Shown: positions 52,727 to 62,648, counted from the stretch's first letter. The stretch: 64,000 nucleotides of DNA from an uncultured Rhodopila sp. (GCF_903915725.1 NZ_CAIWTY010000057.1:49876-113875); one strand, 5' to 3'. Notes: a model not told the origin generated them from the letters alone. Numbers and translations: made by a program.

Positions 52727-52990
52727 ATGGCTCTGACGGACGATGAAGAACGAGAACTCAAGGTGAGGCTCATGAAAGCCGATATCGACCTCAAGGAAAA
52801 GCAGGCGTTCTGGGAAACCCCCAGAAATATCGCGATCCTGGTGGGTGCCGTTGCGGCGCTGCTGTCGGGCCTGGTCGGCACTGTAACCTACCTTACGGGA
52901 TACAGCGCCGGGCAACGAAGCGTGGCCGGCTCTCCGCAGATTATATTTCAGCCGGGGGCTGTCGTGGTGCCCCCGCCGCCTCAGAAGTAG
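52727..52990 (+). CDS. Small single-pass membrane protein, unknown
   Basis: 87 residues from ATG 52727 with GGAG 6 bp upstream. N-terminal charged helix (DDEERELKVRLMKADIDLKE), one membrane segment (IAILVGAVAALLSGLVGTVT), then an outer Pro-rich tail (IIFQPGAVVVPPPPQK). No family recognised. The N-terminal acidic/basic helix could be a coiled coil. Genuine expression is suggested by the ribosome site and codon regularity. The 292 bp after it hold no supported gene. Confidence 0.6.
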   Translation: MALTDDEERELKVRLMKADIDLKEKQAFWETPRNIAILVGAVAALLSGLVGTVTYLTGYSAGQRSVAGSPQIIFQPGAVVVPPPPQK

Positions 52991-53282
52991 GCCTGTGCCC
53001 CTAGGCGGCGAAGAGGCGGCCGTTTCCAAAAATGCCGCCTAGGCCGACCGTCGCGGCCTGTTATGCGTGGTCTCACGCAACAGGGTCGATTCAGCAATGG
53101 CCAGGGACAAGCTGCCTTCGGACGCTACATTCGAAACGCCGCCCTGTAGGTTCCCGCTGACGCTGCAGTAACTACGGAGGCATTTGTGCGAGGCGCCCGT
53201 GGCCGACGACGGCAAACTGGCCGAGTTAGCGAAGCTCTTCGAGGAGCCGCCGCTGAATGAGGCATGAAAGAGCTAAGGATAA

Positions 53283-54254
53283 TTACGTCTTCCCGGGCTC
53301 CGCCGCTTCCTTGCCACGCACGTCGTTGCGGGGGAAATGGAACGCGTAGTTGCAGAACTCGCATGTCATCACGATGTCGGAATCAGACGTCATGTGGTCC
53401 AGATCCTCCGCCGGAAAGCCCTCCAGAATGCTGGCCAGCCGCGCCCGCGAACAGCGGCACCCGAACGACAACGCCCTCGCCCTGTCCGCTGCCACCCCTT
53501 CCGTATGAAACAACCGATATAACAGCCGATCGGCTGGCAGTTCGTCATCGAGCAGTTCCTGGTCGGTCAGGGTGGCGGCCAGCATCGTCGCCGTCCGCCA
53601 GCTTTCCTCCTGCGCCGCGACATCCATATCCGGGTCGATCCCGCCCGCGCCCGCAACCTTCTCCAGGATCAGCGCCCCGGCGCGCCATCCGGCCTCGGTC
53701 CGCGCACAGGCCAGCCGCACCTGGCAGCGGAGCTGCTCGCTGGTGTCGAAGTAGTGCAGCACCATCTCCGCCAACGAACCGCCCTCGATCGCCACGATAC
53801 CCTGGTGCCGGTTCTGGTTGCCGCCCTGATCGACCGTGAACGCCAGGTAGCCGCTGCCCAGCAGCGACCCGGCTGAGGGTGCGGGATCGGCTTCCAGCAG
53901 CGCCGCCAGTTTCTCCGGCGAGGTATGGGCGTAGCCGCGCAATTCGCCCGCATCGGTGCAGTCGGCCAGCAGGATCGGAACCGGCCCGTCGCCCTTGGCC
54001 TGCAGGCTGAATGATCCGCGGAACTTCAGCGCGGTGGACAGCCCCGCGGCGAGCGCCAGCGCCTTGCCCACCAGCCGGGTGACGACAGGATGGTGATCGT
54101 GGCGGCTGAGCAGCGCGTCGGCCAGCGGACCAAGCCGCACCAGGCGGCCGCGCACCGGCCGCCGCGGCAGGAAAAACGGCAGCACGCCGCGCGGCACGAC
54201 AAGGTCTGGAACCGGCGGACGGCCGCTGTCGAGAAAGGCTGGGGTATCGGACAT
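53283..54254 (-). CDS. hslO: Hsp33 redox-regulated chaperone
   Basis: 323 residues from ATG 54254. Central domain RGSFSLQAKGDGPVPILLADCTDAGELRGYA and GSGYLAFTVDQGG, C-terminal zinc switch GCRCSRARL and MTCEFCNYAFHF (C-x-C and C-x2-C). Cytoplasmic holdase activated when oxidants form disulfides and release zinc. All four switch cysteines are present. N-terminus slightly longer than E. coli (294) by a Pro-rich lead typical of alphaproteobacteria. Confidence 0.93.
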   Translation of the reverse strand: MSDTPAFLDSGRPPVPDLVVPRGVLPFFLPRRPVRGRLVRLGPLADALLSRHDHHPVVTRLVGKALALAAGLSTALKFRGSFSLQAKGDGPVPILLADCTDAGELRGYAHTSPEKLAALLEADPAPSAGSLLGSGYLAFTVDQGGNQNRHQGIVAIEGGSLAEMVLHYFDTSEQLRCQVRLACARTEAGWRAGALILEKVAGAGGIDPDMDVAAQEESWRTATMLAATLTDQELLDDELPADRLLYRLFHTEGVAADRARALSFGCRCSRARLASILEGFPAEDLDHMTSDSDIVMTCEFCNYAFHFPRNDVRGKEAAEPGKT

Positions 54255-54389
54255 GCCCCTAAGATAGGTGACCCGGTGGCCGACTGCTACCGCCTTCCGC
54301 GCGCGGGCATCCGGTTGCTCAAAGCAGTCATTGTGCAAGGGTGACAAAACGGCGCAGTATTGGTGCAGATTCGAACGGAAGCACTGCTT

Positions 54390-55001
54390 ATGAAAGCCTT
54401 ATGCCTCGTCCTTGCACTCGCACTCACCGCCTGTTCGGCCACCGGCGCCCTGCCCTACGCCGCAACCGGTCGAGCCACGCCGCTTGGCACCGTTCCGGTC
54501 ATCGGTCAGGTCACCGCCACGGATGACAGGGGCGAGCCGCCCAGATGGATCGGCGCCGTACGGGGCGGGTTTGGAAATCCGTTGAAAGTCATTGAAACAA
54601 CCGATCCGGTAGGGGACGAGGTTGCTCTCGCGTTCAAGGACGCGCTGGCGAGACGCGGGATCTATGGCGCGCCGGGCGCTGACACGCAGGCCCTTACCGT
54701 GACCATCCGGAAGATGGACTGTAGCCAATATGTCCGGCGCGAGGCGCACGCGGATTTCGAGATCGTGCTGACCGACCATGCCGGGCGGACACTGTATCAT
54801 GACACGGTGCAGGTAACCGTGGTCGAAGGCAGCAAGCTGGCAATGGATGTCGGCATCTTCGGCAATCCGGACGACCTGAGGGCGGTCGCCAGTCAAGCCA
54901 TGAGCAAAGCCATCGACCAGGCTTTGGACAAGCCAAATTTTAGGGCGGCGGTGAGCGACAGACCGAACGCCGGCTTGCGGGTGACAGGCACCAGCGGATA
55001 G
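54390..55001 (+). CDS. Putative lipoprotein (YajG-like)
   Basis: 203 residues from ATG 54390. Lipoprotein signal with lipobox LTAC (KALCLVLALALTACSATGA). The mature part has features of the YajG-like or DUF4136-type lipoproteins: GDEVALAFKDALARRGIYG, ALTVTIRKMDCSQYVRREAHADFEIVLTDHAGRTLYHDTV, ASQAMSKAIDQALDKPNFRAA. Function unknown; anchored in the envelope after LspA processing. Confidence 0.75.
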   Translation: MKALCLVLALALTACSATGALPYAATGRATPLGTVPVIGQVTATDDRGEPPRWIGAVRGGFGNPLKVIETTDPVGDEVALAFKDALARRGIYGAPGADTQALTVTIRKMDCSQYVRREAHADFEIVLTDHAGRTLYHDTVQVTVVEGSKLAMDVGIFGNPDDLRAVASQAMSKAIDQALDKPNFRAAVSDRPNAGLRVTGTSG

Positions 55002-55096
55002 TCCCGCCCGCTGACCTCGAGCCGGAAGATAGTCAGGCACTCCGCCCGCCTATAGGCTGGTTTGGACGTCCGGCGAAGACCGGCACGAGGAAACGC

Positions 55097-56266
55097 ATGC
55101 AGCTTCGCCCTTGGATCATTCTGACGGCCATGGCGCTCGGGCGCGTCGCCTTCGGCTACCAGTTCCAGACTGTCGCCACCCTTACACCCGGCCTGATGGG
55201 CCGCTTCGGCCTCAGCTACGCCGAGATCGGCAGCCTCATCGGCGCCTACAACCTGCTGGGGGTGTTCATCGCCGTGCCGCTCGGCCTGCTCGGGCGGCGG
55301 TTCGGCGACCGCGTGGTGCTGGGTGCGGGGCTGCTGCTGATGACCGCCGGCGCCTGCATCAGCGCCTGGGCGGACGGACCGGCGGGAATCGCGGTCGGAC
55401 GCACGGCCGCCGGAGCCGGTGCAGTCGCGATGATCGTCCTGCAAGGCAAGATTATCGCCGACTGGTTCACCGGCCCGCGCTTCATGATCGGCATCAGCGT
55501 CTCGGTATCCGCCTTCGCGGTCGGCATGGGATTGGCCGGATTGGTCCTGCCGCCTGTCCTTGCGATCTACGGCCTGCGCGGCGCATTCCTGACCGGGGCC
55601 GTGCCGGCGGGACTGGCGCTGATGCTGTTCCTGGGCAGCTACCGCGTCCCGCCGCACGCGTTGCCGGTGCCGCGGCGGTTCTCCTTGCCAAGCCGGCGGG
55701 AGTGCCTGTTGCTGGTGATCGCCGGGCTGGCCTGGACGGCCTACACCAGCGGATATTCCGCCTTCCTGTCCTACCTTCCCGCCAGCCTGGCGTCGCGTGG
55801 CTATGGCGTGGCGTTGGTCGGAGTTGTGATGACGGTCGCCACCTGGGGCAACGTGCCGGCGATCCTGTTCGGCGGCGGCCTCGCAGCCCGCTTTGGCGGC
55901 TTCCGCATTTTCCTGATCGGGACGCTGTTCCTGGCGATCGGCATGGTCGGCGGCGCGCTGGCGGGATGGCCGCTGGCCTGGGCGGTGGTGCTGGGGGTGC
56001 TGGGGGCGATCCACCCCGGTGTCATTATGGCCATCGGCACCCTGTCAGCCCGGCCGGAGAACCGCACCGTCGGCATGAGCCTGTTCTACACGCTGTATTA
56101 CCTGGGCGGTTCCTTCTCGCCGACGCTTTGTGGCGTCGTCGCGGACCACGCAGGGCGGCCGGAGGGCGGGCTGCTGGCCGCGGCGGCGATCTCGGTGCTG
56201 GCGGTGCCGATCTACATGCTGCACCGGGCGCTGGCGTCGCATGAAACGATGCTGGTGCGGGCGTGA
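55097..56266 (+). CDS. Major facilitator superfamily transporter
   Basis: 389 residues, about 12 membrane helices. The A-like loop between TM2 and TM3 reads PLGLLGRRFGDRVVLGAGLL. Other features are RTAAGAGAVAMIVLQGKIIADWF and TALYYLGGSFSPTLCG-like closing helices. The overall pattern is closest to the CynX/NimT or sugar-phosphate/nitrate exporter-like MFS groups; substrate unknown. Stands alone in the same direction as lepB 121 bp downstream. Confidence 0.85.
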   Translation: MQLRPWIILTAMALGRVAFGYQFQTVATLTPGLMGRFGLSYAEIGSLIGAYNLLGVFIAVPLGLLGRRFGDRVVLGAGLLLMTAGACISAWADGPAGIAVGRTAAGAGAVAMIVLQGKIIADWFTGPRFMIGISVSVSAFAVGMGLAGLVLPPVLAIYGLRGAFLTGAVPAGLALMLFLGSYRVPPHALPVPRRFSLPSRRECLLLVIAGLAWTAYTSGYSAFLSYLPASLASRGYGVALVGVVMTVATWGNVPAILFGGGLAARFGGFRIFLIGTLFLAIGMVGGALAGWPLAWAVVLGVLGAIHPGVIMAIGTLSARPENRTVGMSLFYTLYYLGGSFSPTLCGVVADHAGRPEGGLLAAAAISVLAVPIYMLHRALASHETMLVRA

Positions 56267-56387
56267 CGGCCGCCGGGCAAACCACCCGCCCGGCTTGCAT
56301 TCGCTTGACAGATCACGGAGGCATGGGCTTGATCCGCCCGCTTCGCGTGGCCCCCGCCGCCGTATGTTGTGAAAGACCGTTGCCCCC

Positions 56388-57155
56388 ATGGCGACCAGCA
56401 AGGCCAAGCCCAGACAGCAGACCAGCGCCTGGGTGGAAAACATCAAGACCGTCTTCTATGCCGGGCTGATCGCCATCGGCGTGCGCACCGTCGCGTTCGA
56501 GCCGTTCAATATCCCGTCCGGCAGCATGATCCCCACCTTGCTGGTGGGCGACTACCTGTTCGTGTCGAAATACAGCTACGGCTATTCCAGATTTTCGCTG
56601 CCGTTCTCGCCGCCGCTGTTCTCCGGCCGGATTTTCGGCGCGCTGCCGAAGCGCGGCGACGTGGCGGTGTTCAAGTACCCCCGCGACACCTCGGTGGACT
56701 ATATCAAGCGGATCATCGGGCTGCCGGGTGACCGCATCCAGGTGCGTCAGGGCCAGCTTTACATCAACGGCGAGCTTTGCCCGCGTCAGCGGGAGGGCGA
56801 CTACCTGGACGATGAGTACGGCGTCGAGATGAAGCGGCCCATGTATCAGGAAACCCTGCCCAACGGCGTCAAGCATGACATCTTGAAGGAGCAAGACGAC
56901 TCGAAGGAGGGCGACGCCAACAATACCCGGGAATACCTCGTGCCGGCCGGCAACCTGTTTGTCATGGGCGACAACCGTGACAACAGTGCCGACAGCCGCT
57001 TTGAAGCCACCGGCTTCGGCTTCCTGCCGGTCGAAAACCTCGTTGGCCGGGCGGAAATCCTGTTTTTCTCGATCAATGCCGTGCATCCCTGGTGGGAAGT
57101 CTGGGAATGGCCGTTCGAGATCCGCTGGAGCCGGTTGCTCAATCGCGTCCATTGA
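56388..57155 (+). CDS. lepB: Signal peptidase I
   Basis: 255 residues. One N-terminal membrane helix (TVFYAGLIAIGVRTVAFEPF), catalytic Ser46 in NIPSGSMIPTLLVGD, general base Lys107 in DYIKRIIGLPGDRIQV, and box E GDNRDNSADSR. Cleaves signal peptides of Sec/Tat substrates at the periplasmic face. Part of the conserved lepB-rnc-era unit (13 bp to rnc). Confidence 0.96.
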   Translation: MATSKAKPRQQTSAWVENIKTVFYAGLIAIGVRTVAFEPFNIPSGSMIPTLLVGDYLFVSKYSYGYSRFSLPFSPPLFSGRIFGALPKRGDVAVFKYPRDTSVDYIKRIIGLPGDRIQVRQGQLYINGELCPRQREGDYLDDEYGVEMKRPMYQETLPNGVKHDILKEQDDSKEGDANNTREYLVPAGNLFVMGDNRDNSADSRFEATGFGFLPVENLVGRAEILFFSINAVHPWWEVWEWPFEIRWSRLLNRVH

Positions 57156-57168
57156 AAACCGGCCGGGT

Positions 57169-57840
57169 ATGAGCGAACCGTTCGAAGCGATCCTGGGCCA
57201 TACCTTCAAGCGTTCCTCCTTGCTGAAAGAGGCCCTGACCCATAGCTCCGTCGCGCATAGCCACGGCCGCAAGCAAGGCTCCAATGAGCGGCTGGAATTT
57301 ATCGGCGACCGTGTGCTCGGCCTGATGATGGCGGAGTGGCTGGCGGAACGCTTCCCGCGCGAACAGGAGGGCGAGCTTGGTCCGCGACTGGCGTATCTGG
57401 TGTCACAGCCGGTCCTCGCCACGGTGGCCGACAGCATCGGGTTGGCCGAAGCATTGTCCGTCGGTCCAGGCGAATTCAAGGCCGGCCTGACAAAGCGCGC
57501 CACCGTCCTGGCGGACGCTCTGGAGGCTGCACTGGGCGCGCTGTATCTGGATGGCGGTATCGAGGTTGCCCGCAGCTTCGTCCGCCGCGCCTGGAACGAC
57601 GCCATGATCGGCCAGGTGGAACCGCCAAAGGACGCCAAGACCGCGCTGCAACATTGGGCGCTGAAGCGAGGGCTCGGCCTGCCGGCCTATGCCGTGACCG
57701 GCCGCTCCGGGCCGGAGCATGCGCCGCAGTTCACCATCACGGTGTCCGTCGGTGATGCGGACGGCTCCGGCACCGCCGGCAGCAAGCGTGCCGCCGAACA
57801 GCTTGCCGCCGAGGCTTTACTCGCGAGGCTGCCATCATGA
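57169..57840 (+). CDS. rnc: Ribonuclease III
   Basis: 223 residues from ATG 57169. RNase III signature NERLEFIGDRVLGLMMAEWL, second acidic site in LADALEAALGALYLDGG, and a C-terminal double-stranded RNA-binding domain (DAKTALQHWALKRGLGLPAY ... GSKRAAEQLAAEALLARL). Processes rRNA precursors and structured mRNAs, possibly including hairpins such as those formed by the palindromic repeats here (inference). Overlaps era by four bases. Confidence 0.96.
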   Translation: MSEPFEAILGHTFKRSSLLKEALTHSSVAHSHGRKQGSNERLEFIGDRVLGLMMAEWLAERFPREQEGELGPRLAYLVSQPVLATVADSIGLAEALSVGPGEFKAGLTKRATVLADALEAALGALYLDGGIEVARSFVRRAWNDAMIGQVEPPKDAKTALQHWALKRGLGLPAYAVTGRSGPEHAPQFTITVSVGDADGSGTAGSKRAAEQLAAEALLARLPS

Positions 57841-58742
57841 CCCCACCGTCCCGCTGCGGCTTCGTTGCCATTGTCGGCGCGCCGAACGCCGGCAAATCGA
57901 CGCTGATGAACCGGCTGACCGGCGCGAAATTGTCGATCGTCTCGCCCAAGGCGCAGACGACGCGGTTCCGCGTGCTGGGCATCCTGATGCGGGCCGAGTC
58001 GCAGGTGCTGCTGGTGGACACGCCCGGCATCTTCAAGCCGAAGCGCAAGCTGGACCGCGCCATGGTGGCGGCGGCCTGGAGCGGCGCCGCGGATTCCGAC
58101 GTGGCGATGCTGATGGTGGATGCGCGCGCCGGCCTGCGCGAGGACGTGCGGGAGATCGCGAGCCAACTTGGCGCCTCCGGCCGCCGCTGCTGGCTGGTGC
58201 TGAACAAGGTCGATCTGGTGGAGCCTCCGTCGCTGCTGCCGCTGACCGCGGCGCTGACCGCCCTGGCGAAGTTCGAAGAGACCTTCATGGTCAGTGCGCA
58301 GACCGGCGAGGGCATCCGCGCCCTGGCCGACGCGCTGGCCAACGTCGTGCCGGAAGGACCCTGGCTGTATCCCGAGGACGATCTGACCGACCTGCCGGAT
58401 CGCCTGCTGGCGGCGGAGACGGTGCGGGAGCAAATCTTCATGCAGACGCATGAGGAAGTGCCATACGGCGCGACCGTGGAAACCGAATCCTTCAAGGAAC
58501 GGAAGGACGGCTCGGTCCGCATCGAAGTGACGATCTACGTGGCGCGCCCCGGCCACAAGGCCATCCTGATCGGCGACAAGGGCAGCAAGATCAAGGCTAT
58601 CGGCGCGCGCGCCCGGCAGGACCTGGGCGGATTGCTGGATCGCCCGGTGCACCTGTTCCTGAACGTCAAGGAACGCAAGGGCTGGGACGAAGAGGGCGCG
58701 CGTCTGCGCGCGATCGGTTTGGAAGACCCGGGCAAAGCCTGA
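57837..58742 (+). CDS. era: GTPase Era
   Basis: 301 residues from ATG 57837 (ATGA overlap with rnc). G1 GAPNAGKSTLMNRL, switch KAQTTRFRVLGI, G3 VDTPGIFKP, G4 NKVD, G5 SAQTGEG; C-terminal KH domain (IEVTIYVARPGHKAILIGDKG). Binds the 3' end of 16S rRNA and assists 30S assembly. Complete and typical in length. Confidence 0.96.
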   Translation: MTPPSRCGFVAIVGAPNAGKSTLMNRLTGAKLSIVSPKAQTTRFRVLGILMRAESQVLLVDTPGIFKPKRKLDRAMVAAAWSGAADSDVAMLMVDARAGLREDVREIASQLGASGRRCWLVLNKVDLVEPPSLLPLTAALTALAKFEETFMVSAQTGEGIRALADALANVVPEGPWLYPEDDLTDLPDRLLAAETVREQIFMQTHEEVPYGATVETESFKERKDGSVRIEVTIYVARPGHKAILIGDKGSKIKAIGARARQDLGGLLDRPVHLFLNVKERKGWDEEGARLRAIGLEDPGKA

Positions 58743-58869
58743 GCCGCGCGGCGCCTCGGGACCGCGATGCGGCCGATTGACAGGCATTGCATCATCTGAT
58801 CAGAATTTTAGAAATATTTGGCTAACGTCAAGTCTATCTGGCGTGGCGAACCGGCGGGTGGTCAACCAA

Positions 58870-59865
58870 ATGGACAACACCGGGCACATGGACGGCGCCG
58901 GGATTCCCACGCGGCGGGGGGATTGGCGGCGCGCAGCCTGGGGTGGGCTGCTTTCACTTTGGTATCCCGGGTTGGGCCAGCTTTATGCCCGATCCTGGCG
59001 CCTTGGTGCTGCGCTGTTGGTCCTCGCCCTGGCAATGTCCGTTACCATAACGGTGCTGATGGCCGGCTCGCCAACCCCGGCAAAGCTCCTGACGCTCTGC
59101 GCTTTCGCGATTGGCTCGCTTGGCCTGAGCCTGGGCGCAGCGGTCGATGCGATACGCCGCATTCGGGCCAATCCGGTGGATGGCCAAACACCCTTGTTGT
59201 ATACTTGGTGGTTTCCAGCCGTTAGCGTACTCGTGGTTTCGCTGGGGCTGGGCTTCTTGCTGCCGGCCCGAGGTTGGGAGAGTTTCTCGATTCCAAGCAG
59301 CTCCAATCTGCCGACCCTGCTTGTCGGAGATGTCGTGGTCGCAGACAAGACCCGGGCCGGCCGGACATTGCGGCAGGGCGACATGGTGATATTCAAGTCG
59401 CCGAAAAATCCGTCCATTGACTATGTCAAGCGGGTCGTCGGACTGCCCGGGGATCGCGTTGCCTTAAGAGCCGGCCAGCTTTACATAAACAATGTGCTGT
59501 CCTCACGCGTGGTGGAGGGAAACTATCTGGCCGGCGACACCGGCAACACGATAATGCGTAAGCTGTATGTCGAAACCCTGCCGGACGGTGTCAGGCATGA
59601 CATCCTGAAGGAGCGTGACGATGGCTCGCCGAACAACACGCCCGAATACTCTGTTCCCCCCGGGCATTTTTTTGTCCTGGGCGACAACCGTGACGACAGC
59701 ATGGACAGCCGTTTCATGGACGCGATTGGTTTCGTTCCCGCGGAAAATCTTGTCGGCCGTGCCGCGTTGCTGCTGTATTCAATCGATCGCCAACATCCGT
59801 GGTGGGCGTTCTGGGCATTGCCGTTCGAGATACGGTGGAACCGCGTGTTCAAACCCGTGGTGTGA
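58870..59865 (+). CDS. Second signal peptidase I-like protein with polytopic N-terminal extension
   Basis: 331 residues from ATG 58870. Residues 20-130 hold three to four membrane segments, the first with GGLLSLWYPGLGQLYARSWRL, a pattern like small 'GLGQLY' membrane domains. Residues 135-331 are a signal peptidase I domain: SIPSSSNLPTLLVGD (predicted nucleophile Ser145; the usual following Met is Asn146), DYVKRVVGLPGDR (Lys187) and GDNRDDSMDSR. The catalytic dyad is thus kept. It lies 128 bp after era in an AT-richer intergenic stretch, and its C-terminal domain closely follows the lepB product, so it probably arose from a lepB duplication. Confidence 0.85.
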   Translation: MDNTGHMDGAGIPTRRGDWRRAAWGGLLSLWYPGLGQLYARSWRLGAALLVLALAMSVTITVLMAGSPTPAKLLTLCAFAIGSLGLSLGAAVDAIRRIRANPVDGQTPLLYTWWFPAVSVLVVSLGLGFLLPARGWESFSIPSSSNLPTLLVGDVVVADKTRAGRTLRQGDMVIFKSPKNPSIDYVKRVVGLPGDRVALRAGQLYINNVLSSRVVEGNYLAGDTGNTIMRKLYVETLPDGVRHDILKERDDGSPNNTPEYSVPPGHFFVLGDNRDDSMDSRFMDAIGFVPAENLVGRAALLLYSIDRQHPWWAFWALPFEIRWNRVFKPVV

Positions 59866-60002
59866 CTGATGGCGCCGCCGCCGTCGGCCGGACCGCTCGA
59901 TTACACTGTCCCGGTAACCATTTATTAACCATTCGCCAGTAATCTTCCACCCGTCGCCCTGCCGATCGGCAGTACAGGCGACGCTTGGAGGAGCGATCCG
60001 GC

Positions 60003-62003
60003 GTGGCGGCACACCATACGCGGTCCCTGTTCTTCAACCGCTCGATTGCCCGGCGGCTGTATCTGATCGTCCTGGCGATGGCGCTGGGCACGCTTGGCAT
60101 ATTGCTGATTGCCGCCGAAGAATCCAGCGAGGCCCTGTGGGCGGCAAAGGCCACCGAAACCCGGCATCTGGTGGAAACCGCGCACTCCCTGGTCGCAGAC
60201 TACCAGCAGCGCGCGGCACGCGGCGAGATGACCGAGGCGGACGCGCAGCGTCAGGCGCTGGCTCGGCTGTCGCGTCTTCGCTACGAGAACGACCAGTATT
60301 TCTGGGTCAACGACATGGCCGGGACGATGCTGATGCATCCGACCTCGCCGCAACTCGTCGGCTCCAGCGTGCTCGACCTGCGCGACGCGGCCGGGGAGCA
60401 GCCGTTCCGCGGCATGATTGATGTGGTTACCCGCCAGGGCGCGGGGCTCTACCGATACTACTGGCCGCCGGGTCCGACCGCCCGGCTGAAGCAAAGCTAC
60501 GTCAAGGGCGTCGGCGGCTGGAACTGGGTCATCGGCAGCGGCGTCACTGTCGGCGACGTGCAGGCGACCGTGCGCGGCCTGCTGCTGCGAACCGCCGAGG
60601 TCGCGGGCGCCGCGCTGGCGGCGGCACTGCTGGCCGCGGCACTGCTCGGGCGCGGCATCACAAGGCCCATCGGCGCGATGACCGCGGCCATGCGGCAACT
60701 GGCCGCGGGCGACCTGACGGCTGAAGTGCCGGCGCAGGGACGCAGCGACGAACTCGGCGCGATGGCCGCCGCGGTGGTGGTGTTCAAGGACCACATGGCC
60801 CGGTCGGACGAACTCACCCGCGCGGTGCAGCAGCAGCAAACCGTGGTGCAGCAGCAGACCCAGGTGGCGCTGGTCGCCATGGCCGACGCCATCGAGGCCG
60901 AGGCCGGGCTGGCCCTGGCGCAGGTGCATGAACGCACGGCGGCGATGACGCAGACAGCGTCCGACATGAGCGGCTCCGCGGCACGGACCGGGCGTTCGGC
61001 CGAAAGCGCCGCGACCGCCGCCACGCACGCCACCGAGACGTCGCATTCCGTGGCCAGTGCGGCGGATTTGCTCGCCGCCTCAATCTCCGAAATCGGCATC
61101 GAGGTCGGTCAGGCCGCGGAGGTGGCCGCCCAAGCCGTTACCGCCGGCGGCGAAACCCGCGCCGCCATCGAAGCCTTGAATCATCAGGTCGAGCGTATCG
61201 GCGCGGTCACCGATGCGATCCATGACATCGCCCGAAAGACCAACCTGCTGGCGCTGAATGCGACGATCGAGGCGGCGCGCGCGGGCGAAGCGGGCAAGGG
61301 CTTCGCGGTGGTGGCCAACGAGGTCAAGTCGCTGGCGACCCAGACCGCGCGGTCAACCGACGACATCAGCCGGCAAATCGCCGACGTGCGCCGGGCCACC
61401 GGCGCGTCGGTCGCCGCGGTGGCGCGGATCGAGCAGACCATCGGCGAGATCAACCGCATCGCCAGCGGAGTCGCCTCGGCGGTCGAGAAGCAGGCCGCCT
61501 CGACCATGAGCATCGCGTTCAACGTGACGGAGACAGCCGCGGCGGCGGGCGACATGAGCAACCGCATCCAGGAGGTGTCGGCCGAGGCGGAGCAGACCGA
61601 ACGCCATGCCCTGTCGGTGCGGGAGAACGCCTCGGCGCTGGAACTGGCGGTGGCCGATTTGCGGCATGCGGTGATCAGGGTGGTGCGGACATCGACGACC
61701 GAGGTCGATCGCCGATCGGCGACGCGGCATCCGGTCGATCTGCAATGCCGCATCGGCGCCGCCGGCGCGGAGCATGAGGCGCGGCTGGCGGACCTGTCGC
61801 TCACCGGCGCCCGGGTGGATGGCGGGCCGGCCTTGCCGGACGGGTCGCGCGGTTCGGTGATCGCCGGCGGTGTTTCGTTGCCGTTTGTCGTCCGCACCCT
61901 GGATCACCGCGGCTCGCTGCACCTGCAGTTCGAGGAGAGTGAAGCCGTCCGGCTGGCGGTCGCCGGGCTGCTGGAGCGGTTGCAGCAGCGCCGCGTGGCG
62001 TGA
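60003..62003 (+). CDS. Methyl-accepting chemotaxis protein with C-terminal PilZ domain
   Basis: 666 residues from GTG 60003, with GGAGGAG 9 bp upstream (TTG 59985 overlaps that site). TM1 about 20-38; periplasmic single-Cache sensor about 45-190 ([47 protein letters not shown]); TM2 about 200-220; HAMP; signalling domain with the hairpin tip region [42 protein letters not shown] (split motif). From about 575 a PilZ domain: [16 protein letters not shown] and [14 protein letters not shown], i.e. RxxxR and D/NxSxxG c-di-GMP ligands. So chemotaxis output may be tuned by c-di-GMP. Confidence 0.92.
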   Translation: MAAHHTRSLFFNRSIARRLYLIVLAMALGTLGILLIAAEESSEALWAAKATETRHLVETAHSLVADYQQRAARGEMTEADAQRQALARLSRLRYENDQYFWVNDMAGTMLMHPTSPQLVGSSVLDLRDAAGEQPFRGMIDVVTRQGAGLYRYYWPPGPTARLKQSYVKGVGGWNWVIGSGVTVGDVQATVRGLLLRTAEVAGAALAAALLAAALLGRGITRPIGAMTAAMRQLAAGDLTAEVPAQGRSDELGAMAAAVVVFKDHMARSDELTRAVQQQQTVVQQQTQVALVAMADAIEAEAGLALAQVHERTAAMTQTASDMSGSAARTGRSAESAATAATHATETSHSVASAADLLAASISEIGIEVGQAAEVAAQAVTAGGETRAAIEALNHQVERIGAVTDAIHDIARKTNLLALNATIEAARAGEAGKGFAVVANEVKSLATQTARSTDDISRQIADVRRATGASVAAVARIEQTIGEINRIASGVASAVEKQAASTMSIAFNVTETAAAAGDMSNRIQEVSAEAEQTERHALSVRENASALELAVADLRHAVIRVVRTSTTEVDRRSATRHPVDLQCRIGAAGAEHEARLADLSLTGARVDGGPALPDGSRGSVIAGGVSLPFVVRTLDHRGSLHLQFEESEAVRLAVAGLLERLQQRRVA

Positions 62004-62024
62004 ACTGGAAGTAGGAGAACGACG

Positions 62025-62435
62025 ATGCCGTTGATGACGTGGACTGACAAGTTGAGTGTCGGGGTGGCCGCATTGGACGAAGACCACAGGAAGCTGGTGG
62101 CGATGGTGAACGAGCTGTACGATGCGATGCAGGCCGGTCATGGCAAGGACAAGCTGGGCCGGGTACTGGGCGATCTGGTGCAATACACCAAAATGCACTT
62201 CGCCCGAGAGGAGACGTTTTTCTCACGCACCGGCTATCCGGACGCTGGCGCGCATAAGCAGCAGCATGCGGCGCTGACCCGGCAGGTCGCCGATGTGCAG
62301 GAGAAATACGCCGCCGGGCATGCCGCGACACTGTCGCTCGAGGTTATGCACTTCCTGCGTGACTGGCTGGTCAAGCACATCCAGGGCAGCGATCAGGCGT
62401 ACCGCGAGCATCTGAACAGAAACGGGATACACTGA
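62025..62435 (+). CDS. Bacteriohaemerythrin
   Basis: 136 residues from ATG 62025 with GTAGGAG upstream. Di-iron ligands are all present: His21 (DEDHRKLV), His58 and Glu62 (HFAREE), His77 and His81 (HKQQH), His118 and Asp123 (HIQGSD). Single-domain O2-binding protein of the cytoplasm. Its gene starts 21 bp after the chemoreceptor, so likely co-transcribed; a link to oxygen taxis or O2 delivery is reasonable. Confidence 0.93.
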   Translation: MPLMTWTDKLSVGVAALDEDHRKLVAMVNELYDAMQAGHGKDKLGRVLGDLVQYTKMHFAREETFFSRTGYPDAGAHKQQHAALTRQVADVQEKYAAGHAATLSLEVMHFLRDWLVKHIQGSDQAYREHLNRNGIH

Positions 62436-62495
62436 GCGGGGGCGGCGTCTTATACCAGCCGGCGTTGACTTTGACCGGCCGGCAGGCCGGCTGTG

Positions 62496-62580
62496 TCGAC
62501 ATGGCGGGCGCAGGCCCGCCATCCACGCCTTTGTTTACACAGGCAAAAGGCGTGGATGCCGACCTCCCGCCGGCATGACG
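62496..62580. repeat. REP-like palindromic element, family A
   Basis: GACATGGCGGGCGCAGGCCC...GCCATCCACGCCTTT with inverted AAAGGCGTGGATGCC and end CATGACG. Preceded by a small GC hairpin (GGCCGGC-A-GGCCGGC type at 62476-62491). Sits between bacteriohaemerythrin and the convergent epimerase gene. Confidence 0.75.
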
Positions 62581-62648
62581 GGGTGGCTGCGCCCCCGAGT
62601 CAACGTCATCCGGGCCGCAACGTAAGATGAAACCATGCGGCTCCCCGG

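Noticed and set aside
53170..53265. Short frame ending in KLAELAKLFEEPPLNEA
   Set aside because: The reading looks protein-like, but the only start is a TTG too close to GGAGG and nothing supports a full gene; may be a gene remnant.
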